Shown here piece after piece: positions 37,836 to 47,841 of a stretch of DNA of 64,000 nucleotides. The stretch's first letter is position 1, and every line of letters begins with the position of its first letter. Source of the DNA: Leuconostoc gelidum subsp. gelidum KCTC 3527 (GTDB taxonomy: Bacteria; Bacillota; Bacilli; Lactobacillales; Lactobacillaceae); NCBI RefSeq assembly GCF_000166715.1, contig NZ_AEMI01000020.1, positions 62,001-126,000 on the forward strand, read 5' to 3'. The translations under genes were made by a program, and so were the position numbers. The notes under the pieces were generated by a model that was given only the letters and a program-made list of their open reading frames with translations, made no database searches and was not told the DNA's origin.

Positions 37836-37918
37836 TAGTAATTCTCCTAGTCGATAATCTTACACTTGCCCTTAGGCTAAACGCACAGCGGATTAGCGTT
37901 AATATGGCCTCTAAGCCT
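37836..37918 (-). promoter_or_regulatory. rplS 5' leader, possible L19 autoregulatory leader
   Basis: About 83 bases lie between the predicted transcript start and the rplS ATG. They contain pairable segments (for example AACGCTAA and TTTAGCCT regions) and a GGCTTAGAGGCC block. Firmicutes often carry a structured L19 leader in this place; I cannot confirm the consensus. Confidence 0.3.
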
Positions 37919-37924
37919 TTTTTA

Positions 37925-37953
37925 ATTGTATCAAAATATGTCTCAATTGTCTA
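37925..37953 (-). promoter_or_regulatory. rplS promoter
   Basis: TAGACA and TACAAT are exactly 17 bp apart on the minus strand. Confidence 0.6.
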
Positions 37954-37956
37954 ACT

Positions 37957-39657
37957 TTATTTCGTGTATGCCATCAAATCTTTCGTCATAACATCAATTT
38001 TAGACTGAGATGCTACTTGTGAATCTGATTCAACCCCAATATAGAATTTTAACTTTGGTTCAGTTCCTGACGGACGAATAGCTACCCATGACCCATCCTC
38101 AAGCCAATACTTTAATACGTTTGCTTTTGGCTGTGGTAATGTCGTTATTTTACCATTGACAGCTGTTTCAGTTGATTTTGAAAAATCCTGTGCGCGCATC
38201 ACTTTTAAACCACCAATTGTATCAGGTTGCTTATCACGGAACTGTGAAATAATGGCGCCCATCTCATCGTTACCATGAATACCCGGAAAATCAAGACTAA
38301 TTGTTTTTTCTTCAAAGTAACCAAACTTCTCAAACAATTTCTCTAGACCATCTGCAAATGTTTTACCTTGTGACTTATAATAAGCCGCTACTTCAGCAAA
38401 TAACACAAGTGCTTGAATAGCATCTTTGTCATGTGCAAATGGCTTAACCAGATAACCAAAACTTTCTTCAAATCCAAACAAGAAAGTCTGTTCTTTAGTT
38501 GCTTCGTACTTATCAATTGTAGCTGCAATATATTTAAAGCCTGTTAAAACATCTTCAGTGATTACACCAAAACTTTCAGCTACTTTTGAAGCAAAACGCG
38601 ATGAAACAATAGATGTGACAATGGCACCATTTTCTGGTAATGTATTTGTTTCTTTCTTTGCCGTCAAAAGATAGTTCACAAGCACAGCTGCAATTTGGTT
38701 TCCTGTTAAGACTTGGAACGTACCGTCAGTTAATTTGACAGCTGCCCCCATACGATCTGCATCAGGATCAGTTGCCACAACTGCATCAGCGCCTTCACGT
38801 TTGGCATAATCAATAGCCATAGCTAAGGCCGCCGCATCTTCTGGGTTTGGCTTCTTAACTGTTGGAAAATCTCCGTCAATAACAGCTTGCTCTTTCACAA
38901 TTGTATAGTTTGTAAAACCGGCTTGTTGTAGCGCCTTCTCACCAATGTATTGTCCTGTGCCATGTAATGGTGAATAAACAAATTTCAACGAAGCCCCTTC
39001 TTTAGCAACTAGCTCAGGGTTAACTGTTACTGTGGCAACGTTAGCTAAATACTTATCATCAATTTCTGAATCAATAACCTGTACATGTGCCTTGGATTCA
39101 TCTAAAGCGATACCAAAGACGTCTTGTATATTTTCGAGTTCTGAGACAACCGCATCAACAGCTTCTGGTACCATTTGTCCACCATCTGCTCCGTATACTT
39201 TATAACCATTGTATTCTTTAGGGTTATGAGAGGCCGTAATCATAATTCCTGCAAATGTGCCAAGTTCGCGTACAGCAAAAGACAATTCCGGTGTTGGTCG
39301 TAAACTGCTAAACAGATAGACTTTAACACCGTGTGCAGATAAAACCTGCGCTGCATTTGAAGCAAATTCTGGTGAAAAGTGTCGTGAATCAAAACTAATA
39401 ACAACACCGCTAGTCTTTGCAGCATCTCCTTGGCCGTCAATATAACGCGCTAATGCCTCAGTAACCTGACGAACTGTGTAAATATTCATACGATTTGTTC
39501 CGGCCCCAAGAACACCACGCATACCGGCTGTACCAAAACTCAAATTCTGGTAAAACGCATCTTCTTGCTGTTCGGGCGTATAATGCGCCAAATCCTTTGC
39601 CAAATATTCTGGCAAAGTTGCTGCTTCCCATTTTGCTAATTGTTCTTGATAGATCAT
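37957..39657 (-). CDS. pgcA: Alpha-phosphoglucomutase (PgcA type)
   Basis: The 566-residue enzyme interconverts glucose-1-phosphate and glucose-6-phosphate. It has the phosphoserine loop TASHNPKEYNGYKVYG, metal loop VATDPDADRMGAA, sugar loop GFEESFGYL and phosphate-binding RPSGTEPKLKFY. It lets the glucose-1-phosphate from sucrose phosphorylase enter the central pathway or supplies GalU with substrate. Own start signals; the sucrose phosphorylase operon is 2.5 kb away on the same strand. Confidence 0.95.
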   Translation of the reverse strand: MIYQEQLAKWEAATLPEYLAKDLAHYTPEQQEDAFYQNLSFGTAGMRGVLGAGTNRMNIYTVRQVTEALARYIDGQGDAAKTSGVVISFDSRHFSPEFASNAAQVLSAHGVKVYLFSSLRPTPELSFAVRELGTFAGIMITASHNPKEYNGYKVYGADGGQMVPEAVDAVVSELENIQDVFGIALDESKAHVQVIDSEIDDKYLANVATVTVNPELVAKEGASLKFVYSPLHGTGQYIGEKALQQAGFTNYTIVKEQAVIDGDFPTVKKPNPEDAAALAMAIDYAKREGADAVVATDPDADRMGAAVKLTDGTFQVLTGNQIAAVLVNYLLTAKKETNTLPENGAIVTSIVSSRFASKVAESFGVITEDVLTGFKYIAATIDKYEATKEQTFLFGFEESFGYLVKPFAHDKDAIQALVLFAEVAAYYKSQGKTFADGLEKLFEKFGYFEEKTISLDFPGIHGNDEMGAIISQFRDKQPDTIGGLKVMRAQDFSKSTETAVNGKITTLPQPKANVLKYWLEDGSWVAIRPSGTEPKLKFYIGVESDSQVASQSKIDVMTKDLMAYTK

Positions 39658-39702
39658 GATTTTCTCCTATGTGTATTCTAGCTTTATTATAACAAAGTTT
39701 GA

Positions 39703-40359
39703 TTATTTCCGAACAAACAAGTTAACGATTGCTTGCCTAAATTTTGGGACTCTTAACGCCAGAATAAAAGCAATGGCTATACCTACAACTATAATTAACA
39801 GCATATCTGACGGTATATTTAAGTGCCCAATGAAATATCCTGCAGAAACAATGACCGCAGACCACAATACACTCGCAAAAGCAGCCATACGAATATAACT
39901 AACAAATGGCAGAGCTAACCTTCTTGCTAATAACGGCACAACAACACGAATGAATGGTAAAAATCTTCCCAATACAACAAACAATAACCAACGCTTTGGA
40001 TGAAAATTAGTGGCTAATTTATCTAACATTCCCCCCTGCAAGTGTCGCTTTAAAAACGGGATCTTACTAATTTGTTTCATCAAAAACGCACCGAACCAAT
40101 AATTGACGGCATCGCCTAAAAAGGAAGCGAGTGAAAAAACAGCAATATAAGCCATTAACTCACCAAAATTATGATGTGTCCCTGCAAACCCACCAGCAGT
40201 GGTCAATATTGTATCCCCAGGTATGAAACCAGTCACAATACCTGCTGTTTCAATAAAAATAAGCAAGAAAAGAATGATAAGCTTACTCGTTGAGAACGGA
40301 TTATCCGCCGAAAGAATTTCTGTTAAAAAATGAGGTAAATCAGAAGCAAGTATGAGCAT
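39703..40359 (-). CDS. DedA-family membrane protein
   Basis: The 218-residue protein has the DedA/VTT-domain signature: ETAGIVTGFIPGDTILTTAGGF, then GRFLPFIRVVVPLLA with the conserved Arg. Some DedA proteins flip membrane lipid carriers such as undecaprenyl phosphate or phosphatidylethanolamine; the substrate here is unknown. AAAGGA precedes the start. Confidence 0.88.
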   Translation of the reverse strand: MLILASDLPHFLTEILSADNPFSTSKLIILFLLIFIETAGIVTGFIPGDTILTTAGGFAGTHHNFGELMAYIAVFSLASFLGDAVNYWFGAFLMKQISKIPFLKRHLQGGMLDKLATNFHPKRWLLFVVLGRFLPFIRVVVPLLARRLALPFVSYIRMAAFASVLWSAVIVSAGYFIGHLNIPSDMLLIIVVGIAIAFILALRVPKFRQAIVNLFVRK

Positions 40360-40390
40360 AACGTTGTCCTTTATTTGCCTCTATTATACC

Positions 40391-40411
40391 AAAAAAGCGC
40401 CGAGGCGCTTT
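40391..40411 (-). terminator. Terminator of the sucrose phosphorylase operon
   Basis: AAAGCGC-CTCG-GCGCTTT followed by T-run on the minus strand, 12 bases after the stop codon. Confidence 0.85.
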
Positions 40412-40422
40412 AACTGACATAA

Positions 40423-41874
40423 TTACTTTGTCGTAAATATTTCTTTACCGTTTTCAGTTACAGTAAAGCTCTTTGTTGCAAAGTTAGCATCCAAAACAGC
40501 AGTTGTTTTGCCATCTGCAGATGTACGTGATACTGTCAATTCATTTTCGCCATCATTAACTACATCAATTGAACCATCTAAATCAAAGACTGCACTTGTA
40601 TTACGGAAACGTAATAAGTCAAACAAGTTTGAAACAACTGGTCGCTTTGTTGTTTCAGCAATTTCAGCCAAGTCATAATAATGACGGTTAATGTTACGAC
40701 CTTCTTTTGAATTTTCCAAAAGTTCAATATCATTTTCACCAGCAAGCAACCCAACGTAATAAATTTGTGGAATACCGGGTGCAAATATTTGTGCTGCACG
40801 AGCCAATAAGTAGGCAGCATCATCATTACCTAATGCTGAATAATAAGTTGTGTTTATTTGATAGATGTCCAAATTATTATATGCCGCTGAAGAGAAAATC
40901 TTTTTAACATTGGCACCAACTTTATACATTTCTTCAGTTGTGAAGTCAGTTTCTTCTTGTGTCAACAAATCCTTAGCATCAACAACACCAATACCATCAT
41001 GTGTATCCAATGTTGTGAATTGTTTCATTGGACTTTGACGCAACCAATCCGCAATACGCTCTGTCTTACCTGAGTATAATGAATATAATGTAATCAATGG
41101 CAATGCAAAGTCGTATGAATACATGTCATGTTCAGTAATCTTACGTACAATTTTATAATGTTCATGGATTTCAGGCAATACTTCTGATCCTTCTGCTGCC
41201 AATATTTCACGGACCTCATCTAGAATGGCCCAAATTTCAGGTTCAACGAAAAAGTCATTTGTATCTAACTTCTTAATTGCATAAGCAAAGGCATCTAAAC
41301 GAATAACTGATGCACCATGATGTGCCAAATTAACAAGTGAATCTTTAATGAATTTTTTTGTTACTTCTTTTGTAACATCTAAATCCATTTGTTGATCACC
41401 AAATGTGTTCCAAACTTGGTCAGTTGTGCCATCAGCAAAGGTAACAGGCGCAAATGGTGCTTTGTCCTTACGCTTATATATCAAATCAATATCAGCATCT
41501 GTTGGTCGATTTTCTGGCCAAAAATCAGAATACTTTAAGAACATATCATAATATTCTGATGCCTCTTTCTTTTCCAAAAAATCTTGGAAATACTTTGATT
41601 GTGGCGAAATATGATTCAACATAAAGTCAAACATCAAGTAATATTTGTCTGCCAACTTATCAACATCTGACCAATCACCAAATTTAGGATCAACAGTCTC
41701 ATACTGTTCAGGTGCAAAACCACGATCCCCAGTTGATGGGAAAAATGGTAAGACATGCACACCGCCTACAACACCATTAAGTTCATTAGATAATACCTGA
41801 TTCAATTCTTTCAAGTTTTTTCCAAGTGAATCAGCGTATGTAATTAACATCGCTTCATTTGTTAGTTTTTTCAT
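40423..41874 (-). CDS. Sucrose phosphorylase (GH13)
   Basis: The 483-residue cytoplasmic enzyme splits sucrose with phosphate into glucose-1-phosphate and fructose, saving ATP. The nucleophile D194 lies in IRLDAFAYA, the acid/base E235 in LPEIHEHYK and the third acid in [10 protein letters not shown]. Lengths near 480-490 and these motifs match Leuconostoc mesenteroides sucrose phosphorylase. It is second in the operon after an MFS transporter, which probably brings in sucrose. CGTTCTCC just upstream (plus view) gives a GGAGAACG SD. Confidence 0.95.
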   Translation of the reverse strand: MKKLTNEAMLITYADSLGKNLKELNQVLSNELNGVVGGVHVLPFFPSTGDRGFAPEQYETVDPKFGDWSDVDKLADKYYLMFDFMLNHISPQSKYFQDFLEKKEASEYYDMFLKYSDFWPENRPTDADIDLIYKRKDKAPFAPVTFADGTTDQVWNTFGDQQMDLDVTKEVTKKFIKDSLVNLAHHGASVIRLDAFAYAIKKLDTNDFFVEPEIWAILDEVREILAAEGSEVLPEIHEHYKIVRKITEHDMYSYDFALPLITLYSLYSGKTERIADWLRQSPMKQFTTLDTHDGIGVVDAKDLLTQEETDFTTEEMYKVGANVKKIFSSAAYNNLDIYQINTTYYSALGNDDAAYLLARAAQIFAPGIPQIYYVGLLAGENDIELLENSKEGRNINRHYYDLAEIAETTKRPVVSNLFDLLRFRNTSAVFDLDGSIDVVNDGENELTVSRTSADGKTTAVLDANFATKSFTVTENGKEIFTTK

Positions 41875-41892
41875 GATTTTCCGTTCTCCTTA

Positions 41893-41902
41893 TAAACGTT
41901 TA
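41893..41902. promoter_or_regulatory. Palindrome TAAACGTTTA before the sucrose phosphorylase SD
   Basis: A 10-bp perfect palindrome with a CG centre, the general form of LacI-family operators, lies 19 bases before the start codon. Upstream a weak GCGCC/GGCGC hairpin lies in the same 100-base gap. Function inferred. Confidence 0.3.
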
Positions 41903-41975
41903 ATAAATGACACCGAATTTAAGGCTACTTATAATGCGCCACCTCAAGGCGCAAATTTTTAAAATGTTTTATTTT

Positions 41976-43169
41976 TTAAGCACGTTTACGATTAGTAATG
42001 AATGTGACTCCTGCAATAATAAGCAAAATTACCCCAAGTAGCGGAATCGTTGTATATGCTGCTTCAGACACACTATGCGTTTCATTTCCCATCATCTTGG
42101 CTAGTAATGATAATGCAAAAGGTTCAACGAACACACCAACATTGAAACCAATCAATACAATAGAGGTCACAAATGGTTGCTTTTTTAAAGGCGCCAAGTT
42201 AGGTAATTGACTAAAAATAAATGGTGAAATTAATTGCATTGGAAAACCAATTAATAATACGCCTATTGTCAAAATAACAAAATTACCGTTTGAAAACGCC
42301 ACTAAGAAATTAGATAATACCATCAACAGTAGGCCAACTTGAAGTGTAAAACGGCCAAATAATTTTTGCATACCACCATATACAAGCCCACCTACCATTG
42401 CTGCAACCAGCATAAGTGATAGAATCGTTGAAACAAGCAAACCACTAACACCTAAGCTTTGAGCCATGAAAGGAAAACTTAGTTGAATTGCCATATAGTC
42501 AATAACTATGAAGGCAGCAAACAGTGTCAATACCCATACTAAGGGACTAATATTTTGAGGAACATTTCTATTAATATGTGTCTTTTTATTATTTTTTTGA
42601 TCAGCAGCTAACATTTCTGTTGTATCTGGCACACGAACATAAAAAAGATACAAAATTGGAAAAGCTAGTAAATACACTAAAAACGTTGTTTGCCAACCAA
42701 AATTTAAAAGTAATCCAGCAATGAAAGTCAAGACAGCTTGACCAATTTGTTCAACAGCCGCACGCCAACCAAGCATCGTTGCACGTGTTTGTCCTTGATA
42801 CATGACAGCTATCATTGATACAGCTAATGAATTAAAAATACCAAATCCAGCACCTAAGACCATTCTAGATACAAGAATGATAGGGTATGATATCACAAAA
42901 AAAGGTACAATTCCAGCAAACCCAACTAAAAGCATGCCTAGCATAATTGTTTTTTTATCACCTAGTTTTGCTGCAATAAATGAACTAAGCAAAACAAAAA
43001 CTGTCACAACAATTGACGGTGTTGTCGCTAATGCTTGTACCTGTGTAGCTGAGACTCCCAGCGCTTTTGTCATTTGAGGCATCGCCCCATTTATAGCATA
43101 AGCGCTAGTTAACATGAATGAAATACCTAAAAACGCAATTTTGGTAATCCATTTATCCTGACTTTGCAT
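41976..43169 (-). CDS. MFS transporter, probable sucrose importer
   Basis: The 397-residue protein has about twelve hydrophobic segments in two halves (early KLGDKKTIMLGMLLVGFAG loop, later LFGRFTLQVGLLLMVLSN), the major facilitator pattern. The conserved loop between helices 2 and 3 carries GDKK. Co-transcription with sucrose phosphorylase, which needs unphosphorylated sucrose, makes sucrose a likely substrate, but this is inference. TAGGAGAAGATC precedes the ATG. Confidence 0.8.
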   Translation of the reverse strand: MQSQDKWITKIAFLGISFMLTSAYAINGAMPQMTKALGVSATQVQALATTPSIVVTVFVLLSSFIAAKLGDKKTIMLGMLLVGFAGIVPFFVISYPIILVSRMVLGAGFGIFNSLAVSMIAVMYQGQTRATMLGWRAAVEQIGQAVLTFIAGLLLNFGWQTTFLVYLLAFPILYLFYVRVPDTTEMLAADQKNNKKTHINRNVPQNISPLVWVLTLFAAFIVIDYMAIQLSFPFMAQSLGVSGLLVSTILSLMLVAAMVGGLVYGGMQKLFGRFTLQVGLLLMVLSNFLVAFSNGNFVILTIGVLLIGFPMQLISPFIFSQLPNLAPLKKQPFVTSIVLIGFNVGVFVEPFALSLLAKMMGNETHSVSEAAYTTIPLLGVILLIIAGVTFITNRKRA

Positions 43170-43195
43170 GATCTTCTCCTAAAATTTTCTTAATA

Positions 43196-43205
43196 GAACC
43201 GGTTC
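43196..43205. promoter_or_regulatory. Palindrome GAACCGGTTC in the MFS/sucrose phosphorylase leader
   Basis: A 10-bp perfect palindrome lies between the promoter and the MFS SD, where a sugar-responsive repressor could act as a roadblock. Regulator unknown; no LacI-family gene is in the window. Confidence 0.4.
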
Positions 43206-43246
43206 CTTTTTAAAAAACAATTCCTTTGTGCATCTTGACACAAATA

Positions 43247-43275
43247 ATTGTAACCGCTTGCACCTTAAATGTCAA
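43247..43275 (-). promoter_or_regulatory. Promoter of the MFS/sucrose phosphorylase operon
   Basis: TTGACA and TACAAT are exactly 17 bp apart on the minus strand. This is the strongest promoter I see in the window. Confidence 0.8.
43249..43262 (-). promoter_or_regulatory. cre site overlapping the sucrose operon promoter
   Basis: TGCAAGCGGTTACA matches TGNAANCGNTNNCA at every fixed position and covers the spacer and -10 box, which predicts strong carbon catabolite repression by CcpA. Confidence 0.8.
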
Positions 43276-43287
43276 ACGATTTTCAAA

Positions 43288-43314
43288 ATGAAAATAAAAA
43301 ATATTTATTTTCAT
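43288..43314. promoter_or_regulatory. 11-bp inverted repeat upstream of the sucrose operon promoter
   Basis: ATGAAAATAAA-AAATA-TTTATTTTCAT is perfect and lies just upstream of the -35 box. It could be an activator site, an UP-like element, or AT-rich chance. The rest of 43315-43400 is very AT-rich with nothing else seen. Confidence 0.3.
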
Positions 43315-43404
43315 AAATTTTCATCTTTTTTCAAAATCAATATTAGAGGGATATTAGCATTTTTATGAAAAATAAATGAAAAAAATAATAAAAAACAAAT
43401 CAAT

Positions 43405-43436
43405 AAAAAAAGACAATTTTTTCAAATTTGTCTTTT
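43405..43436 (-). terminator. trxB terminator
   Basis: AAAAGACAA and TTGTCTTTT arms with an A/T-rich centre, followed by seven T on the minus strand. Confidence 0.75.
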
Positions 43437-43444
43437 AAATCATA

Positions 43445-44398
43445 CTAGTTGACTGGTTCATTTACTGCAACTGGTAATGCACTAATATAGTCGTAAACAC
43501 CTTGACCTGCAATACTACCGTCACCGACAGCTGTTGTAATTTGACGTAATTCTTTGGCACGAACGTCCCCCACTGCAAATACGCCAGGAATGGCTGTCCG
43601 CATCTGCTCGTCAGTAATGACCCAACCATCATCATTGGTGATGTCTAGATTTTCAAAACCTTGCGTATTAGGTTTCAAACCAACATACACAAAAACTCCA
43701 CTCGTGTTGATTTGAGATACTTCATGTGTTTGATTATCAATCACACGAACACCAGTGACTTTGTCGCTATCACCAGTAATTTCTATCACTTCTGTGTGCC
43801 AACGAAATGACATTTTGTCATTAGCAAAAGCACGATCTTGAATAATTTTTTGAGCACGTAAACTATCCCGACGATGTAAGATCGTGACTGATCTTGCTAA
43901 GTTTGTTAGATATAAACCTTCTTCAATAGCAGAATCCCCACCACCAACAACGACAACATCCTCATCTCGGAAAAAAGCACCATCACACACAGCACAGTAA
44001 CTAACGCCACGGCCCTGATAATCTTCTTCACCATCAGTACCTAAATGGACGTGTTCCGACCCAGTAGCAATAATAATAGTTTTTGCAATATAACGACCCA
44101 TATCAGTATTAATAATTTTATTATGGCCGTCTATTTCAATACTTTCTACTGTGCCAAAGCCATATTCAGCGCCAAAACGTGTCGAAGATGCATACATTTT
44201 TTCTGACAAATCTGGTCCTAAAATCGAGTCAAAGCCAGGATAATTTTCAACCTCAGCGGTATTATTCATTTGACCACCATAAATGCCACGATCTAACATC
44301 AACACAGATAGATTCGCGCGCGAAGCATAGGTAGCAGCAGTCATCCCGGCAGGTCCTGCACCGATAATCACAACATCGTACTGTTTATCTTTAGCCAT
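43445..44398 (-). CDS. trxB: Thioredoxin reductase
   Basis: The 317-residue flavoprotein reduces thioredoxin with NADPH. FAD-binding VVIIGAGPAGMTAATYA, the redox-active C-x-x-C in SYCAVCDGAFF, the NADPH motif VVVGGGDSAIEEGLYL and the late GVFAVGDVRAKELRQITTA motif are in order. Normal length. GAGG lies before the start. Single gene between terminators. Confidence 0.96.
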   Translation of the reverse strand: MAKDKQYDVVIIGAGPAGMTAATYASRANLSVLMLDRGIYGGQMNNTAEVENYPGFDSILGPDLSEKMYASSTRFGAEYGFGTVESIEIDGHNKIINTDMGRYIAKTIIIATGSEHVHLGTDGEEDYQGRGVSYCAVCDGAFFRDEDVVVVGGGDSAIEEGLYLTNLARSVTILHRRDSLRAQKIIQDRAFANDKMSFRWHTEVIEITGDSDKVTGVRVIDNQTHEVSQINTSGVFVYVGLKPNTQGFENLDITNDDGWVITDEQMRTAIPGVFAVGDVRAKELRQITTAVGDGSIAGQGVYDYISALPVAVNEPVN

Positions 44399-44525
44399 TC
44401 AGCAGACCTCATTTCACTTACTTTTTGTAAATCTAATTCTACACGTATTTTACTATTTTGTCGAGAAAAAGCTATTAGATTTTAGCACCATTAAACACGT
44501 CTTTGAACTATAGGTCTAACATATC

Positions 44526-45398
44526 TCACAGCTTAGCTGCTAGTTCCTTAATGTATGCACGTAACTGATCTTTTGTTTGTGGATGCTTCAGACCAAATTC
44601 AATGTTTGTTTCCAAAAAACCAATTTTTGATCCAATGTCGTAACGACTACCCTTAAATTCATGTGCATAGACATGTTGACGATTATTTAATGAGTCAATA
44701 GCATCCGTTAATTGAATTTCGTTTCCTTTACCCGGTTGCGTGTTTTCTAATTCTTCAAAAATTTCTGGTGTCAATAAATATCGACCAATAATTGCCAAGT
44801 CTGATGGTGCATCTTCTGGCTTTGGCTTTTCAACAAAAGATTTAACACGATACAGGCCATCAGAGGCTTCTGCCGCTGGGTCGATCACGCCATATTCAGA
44901 GACTTGATCATGAGGTACTTTCATCACCGCTAAAGTTGATTCTCCCGTCTCTTCATAACGTTCGATTAACTGTTTAGTTAATGGTACTTCATCTTCCATT
45001 AAATCATCACCAAGTAAGACAACAAAGGGTTCGTCACCAATGAAAGCTTTTGCTGTCAACACAGCATCCCCGAGTCCCTTAGGATGAGACTGACGAATAA
45101 AGTACATATTGATGTCAGTTGTTTCTTGTACAATTTTTAGTAATTCATCTTTTCCTTTTTCACGTAAATTATTTTCTAGTTCGGGATTCGAATCAAAATG
45201 ATCTTCAATTGAACGTTTTGATTTGCCATCAACAATCACAATATCTTCAATTCCTGAAGCAATTGCCTCGCGCACAATATATTCAATTGTTGGTGTATCC
45301 ACAATTGGTAACATTTCTTTAGCTAATGCTTTTGTAGCCGGCAAAAAACGTGTTCCTAATCCTGCTGCTGGTATAATTGCTTTACGTACTGGTTTCAT
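44526..45398 (-). CDS. galU: UTP--glucose-1-phosphate uridylyltransferase
   Basis: The 290-residue enzyme makes UDP-glucose from glucose-1-phosphate for polysaccharide, glycolipid and teichoic acid synthesis. [20 protein letters not shown] (nucleotide site), VVLLGDDLM and [13 protein letters not shown] are the family motifs. I start at [13 protein letters not shown], with GAAAGAGAG upstream; an in-frame ATG eight codons earlier overlaps that SD. It links the sucrose phosphorylase product to surface polymers. Confidence 0.95.
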   Translation of the reverse strand: MKPVRKAIIPAAGLGTRFLPATKALAKEMLPIVDTPTIEYIVREAIASGIEDIVIVDGKSKRSIEDHFDSNPELENNLREKGKDELLKIVQETTDINMYFIRQSHPKGLGDAVLTAKAFIGDEPFVVLLGDDLMEDEVPLTKQLIERYEETGESTLAVMKVPHDQVSEYGVIDPAAEASDGLYRVKSFVEKPKPEDAPSDLAIIGRYLLTPEIFEELENTQPGKGNEIQLTDAIDSLNNRQHVYAHEFKGSRYDIGSKIGFLETNIEFGLKHPQTKDQLRAYIKELAAKL

Positions 45399-45439
45399 TT
45401 TAATTACTCTCTTTCTATTCATTAGTTCATGCGTACAGG

Positions 45440-46450
45440 CTAATCTTCAGATTTCAACGGCCTTGCCATCAAATCCGAAATCGCTGTATGCAAGGATTTA
45501 TTTTCATATAAAACTTGATAAACTGCAGTCGTAATTGGCATGTCAACATGATAGGTTTTTGAAAAGTCATAAACAGCTTTCGTTGTATTGACACCTTCAA
45601 TTACCATGCCCATTTCCTCTGTAACTTGTTGTAAACTTTTTCCTTTACCTATGCCTAAACCAGCACGATAATTACGTGAATTTGGTGACATGCCTGTTAC
45701 AATTAAATCACCAATGCCCGCAAGTTCATAAAGTGTTTCTGGTTTAGCACCCATAGCTGCTCCCAAGTCACGCATTTCCACCAAGCTTCTTGTCAATAAG
45801 GCTGCTTGTGCATTGACACCGTATCCTAAACCAATTAAAGCACCAGAAGCAATTGCAACTATATTTTTTAAAGCCGCAAATAATTCTGAACCAAGTAAAT
45901 CATGATTCGTATAAGCACGGAAAGTCTCGTTTGATAAAGTTTTTTGCAATAATTTAGCTGCTGATTCGTCCGAACTGCCAATTGAAACAGCTGTTAAATC
46001 ATGTTTGATCACATCTTCTGCATGCGACGGCCCGGAAATAACAACTAACGCTGAACGATAAGCTTCTGGAACTTCTTCTGCTATCATTTCAGATATGCGC
46101 TTATATGATCCTTGTTCTAGACCCTTGGTAGCATGTGCTAAAATCACCGTATGTGACTGTTTTTTTAGGGCATTTGCTAGTTTTTTGGCTACCTCGCGCA
46201 CAGCCTTTGTTGGCACCACACTCAATACAATTTCAACATTTTCAATTGCCAAAAACATATCACTTGTTGCTACTAGCGTATCAACTAAAGTTGCATGAGG
46301 TAGGTACTTCACATTCGTATGCTGCTGGTTTATTTCTTCAACTTGATCTGGATTATGTGTCCACAGGCGCACATCATGGCCATTTTCAGCGGCTGTATTT
46401 GCTAATGCTGTTCCCCAGGACCCGGCACCAAGTACCGCTATCTTAGTCAT
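45440..46450 (-). CDS. gpsA: Glycerol-3-phosphate dehydrogenase (NAD(P)+)
   Basis: The 336-residue enzyme supplies glycerol-3-phosphate for lipids. NAD-binding [31 protein letters not shown], the catalytic-Lys region [11 protein letters not shown] and [13 protein letters not shown] identify it. It overlaps hprK by 8 nt. Confidence 0.96.
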   Translation of the reverse strand: MTKIAVLGAGSWGTALANTAAENGHDVRLWTHNPDQVEEINQQHTNVKYLPHATLVDTLVATSDMFLAIENVEIVLSVVPTKAVREVAKKLANALKKQSHTVILAHATKGLEQGSYKRISEMIAEEVPEAYRSALVVISGPSHAEDVIKHDLTAVSIGSSDESAAKLLQKTLSNETFRAYTNHDLLGSELFAALKNIVAIASGALIGLGYGVNAQAALLTRSLVEMRDLGAAMGAKPETLYELAGIGDLIVTGMSPNSRNYRAGLGIGKGKSLQQVTEEMGMVIEGVNTTKAVYDFSKTYHVDMPITTAVYQVLYENKSLHTAISDLMARPLKSED

Positions 46451-47405
46451 GTTTGTTCTCCAGATCTATTTTTTCGTTTTTCACCATTTCTACTGACATA
46501 CGTTCTTCAAGTGTTTTCAATGCATCAATTCCCATGTTAGCAGTACGAAACTTTACCGCTGCTGCATCGATAACACTTGCAGTGTTACGCCCTGGCGTCA
46601 CAGGAACTACCATACGCTTAATTTTTACACCTAAAATTTCAAGTGTATCATTATCATTACCTAAACGATCAAAATTAGCTTCGCCAATTTTACCATTTGA
46701 AAGATGAATATTAAGCGCAATAGTTGCATGCGATCGTACAGAAACCGCGCCATACACCTGCTGTACATCAATAATACCAACTCCTCGAATTTCCATCATA
46801 TTGCGCAAAACTTCGTTCGGTTCGCCAATTAAACGTTCTTCATCTTCTTGATAAATATCGACACGATCATCAGCAACTAATCTTGCTTTATCTTGTTGAA
46901 TTAACTCTAATGCAGCTTCTGTTTTACCAATACCTGCATCCCCAGTAATTAAAACACCCAGACCGTGGACATCAATAAGCACACCATGAACATTCTCACG
47001 TGGTGCTAATTGACCACCTAGATAATAGGTCATATTTGATAAAATACGTGATGATGTTAGGGTCGATGTTAAAATTGGAATCTTAGCCTCATCTGCTGCC
47101 TGTTTGAGTTCCTCACTGATTGGCAATCCTGTCGACACAACAAATGCTGGTGTTACTGGATCAGCCATTCGTCGAAAAACCATCAGTAATTCTTCATGGC
47201 CCATTCGCTCGGAAAAAGAGGTTTCCGTAATACCTAACAATTGCACACGTTCTGGTGCATAATAATTAAAATAACCGGTCATTTCTAGTCCAGGTCGTGA
47301 AATATCTGCGGTTGTAATCACGCGTTCTAAATATTGTTTACCTGCTACAATTTCTAAGCGCGTGTTATCTACTAATTGTTTTACTGTAACTGAATTTTGT
47401 GCCAT
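46443..47405 (-). CDS. hprK: HPr kinase/phosphorylase
   Basis: The 320-residue enzyme phosphorylates Ser46 of HPr, the signal that activates CcpA, and can reverse it. Walker A GDAGIGKTEAALELI, the signature MEIRGVGIIDVQQVYG and the HPrK motif PVTPGRNTASVIDAAA are present. Gene order yvlD-hprK-gpsA; a cre-like site lies in the leader of this unit, suggesting feedback. Confidence 0.97.
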   Translation of the reverse strand: MAQNSVTVKQLVDNTRLEIVAGKQYLERVITTADISRPGLEMTGYFNYYAPERVQLLGITETSFSERMGHEELLMVFRRMADPVTPAFVVSTGLPISEELKQAADEAKIPILTSTLTSSRILSNMTYYLGGQLAPRENVHGVLIDVHGLGVLITGDAGIGKTEAALELIQQDKARLVADDRVDIYQEDEERLIGEPNEVLRNMMEIRGVGIIDVQQVYGAVSVRSHATIALNIHLSNGKIGEANFDRLGNDNDTLEILGVKIKRMVVPVTPGRNTASVIDAAAVKFRTANMGIDALKTLEERMSVEMVKNEKIDLENKHD

Positions 47406-47406
47406 T

Positions 47407-47763
47407 TTATTTTCTTTCTACGTGTACATGCAAATCAGGTGTCAACAATGTATTAACAATTGACAAAATAATCGCTGTAAACATTGCCCAACCAAAACTC
47501 GAAAAATCAAAACCGCCAACAAGGTTCGCAGTTATTTCCAACATAATACCATTAATAACAATGGTGAATAAACCAAATGTTAATAGCGTTAATGGTAATG
47601 TCAGAATCGTTAGTATTGGTTTAATAATCGTGTTTAATACTGCTAACACTAAAGCTGCCCCTAGAGCTGTCATCCAATTATCAACACGAAACGCTTCTGA
47701 AAAAAGTGACGAGATAACTAAGAAAACTAACATTGTTGTCGCTAATCGTGCAAAAAAACGCAT
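47407..47763 (-). CDS. YvlD-like membrane protein (phage-holin-family PF04020)
   Basis: This 118-residue protein has about four transmembrane helices (from MRFFARLATTMLVFLVISSLF onward, ALVLAVLNTIIKPILTIL, GLFTIVINGIML) typical of the holin-like family that includes Bacillus YvlD, whose gene also lies next to hprK. It is not a lysis gene in this setting; function unknown. I start at the ATG behind GGAGGG; a longer reading frame upstream has no SD. It ends 1 base before hprK. Confidence 0.85.
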   Translation of the reverse strand: MRFFARLATTMLVFLVISSLFSEAFRVDNWMTALGAALVLAVLNTIIKPILTILTLPLTLLTFGLFTIVINGIMLEITANLVGGFDFSSFGWAMFTAIILSIVNTLLTPDLHVHVERK

Positions 47764-47785
47764 ATACCCTCCTACTGTAATTCCC

Positions 47786-47800
47786 TGTAAGCGCTTAACA
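47786..47800 (-). promoter_or_regulatory. cre-like site before yvlD-hprK
   Basis: TGTTAAGCGCTTACA is nearly palindromic; its 14-base core GTTAAGCGCTTACA differs from the cre consensus at the first position only. It lies in the leader, about 40 bases downstream of the predicted transcript start. Confidence 0.5.
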
Positions 47801-47841
47801 TATTGACATAACGCACTTATTAAGTAATGTACAACATCTCC

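Noticed and set aside
47407-47763. Phage holin suggesting a prophage
   Set aside because: The protein belongs to the YvlD-like membrane family next to hprK and no other phage gene is present.
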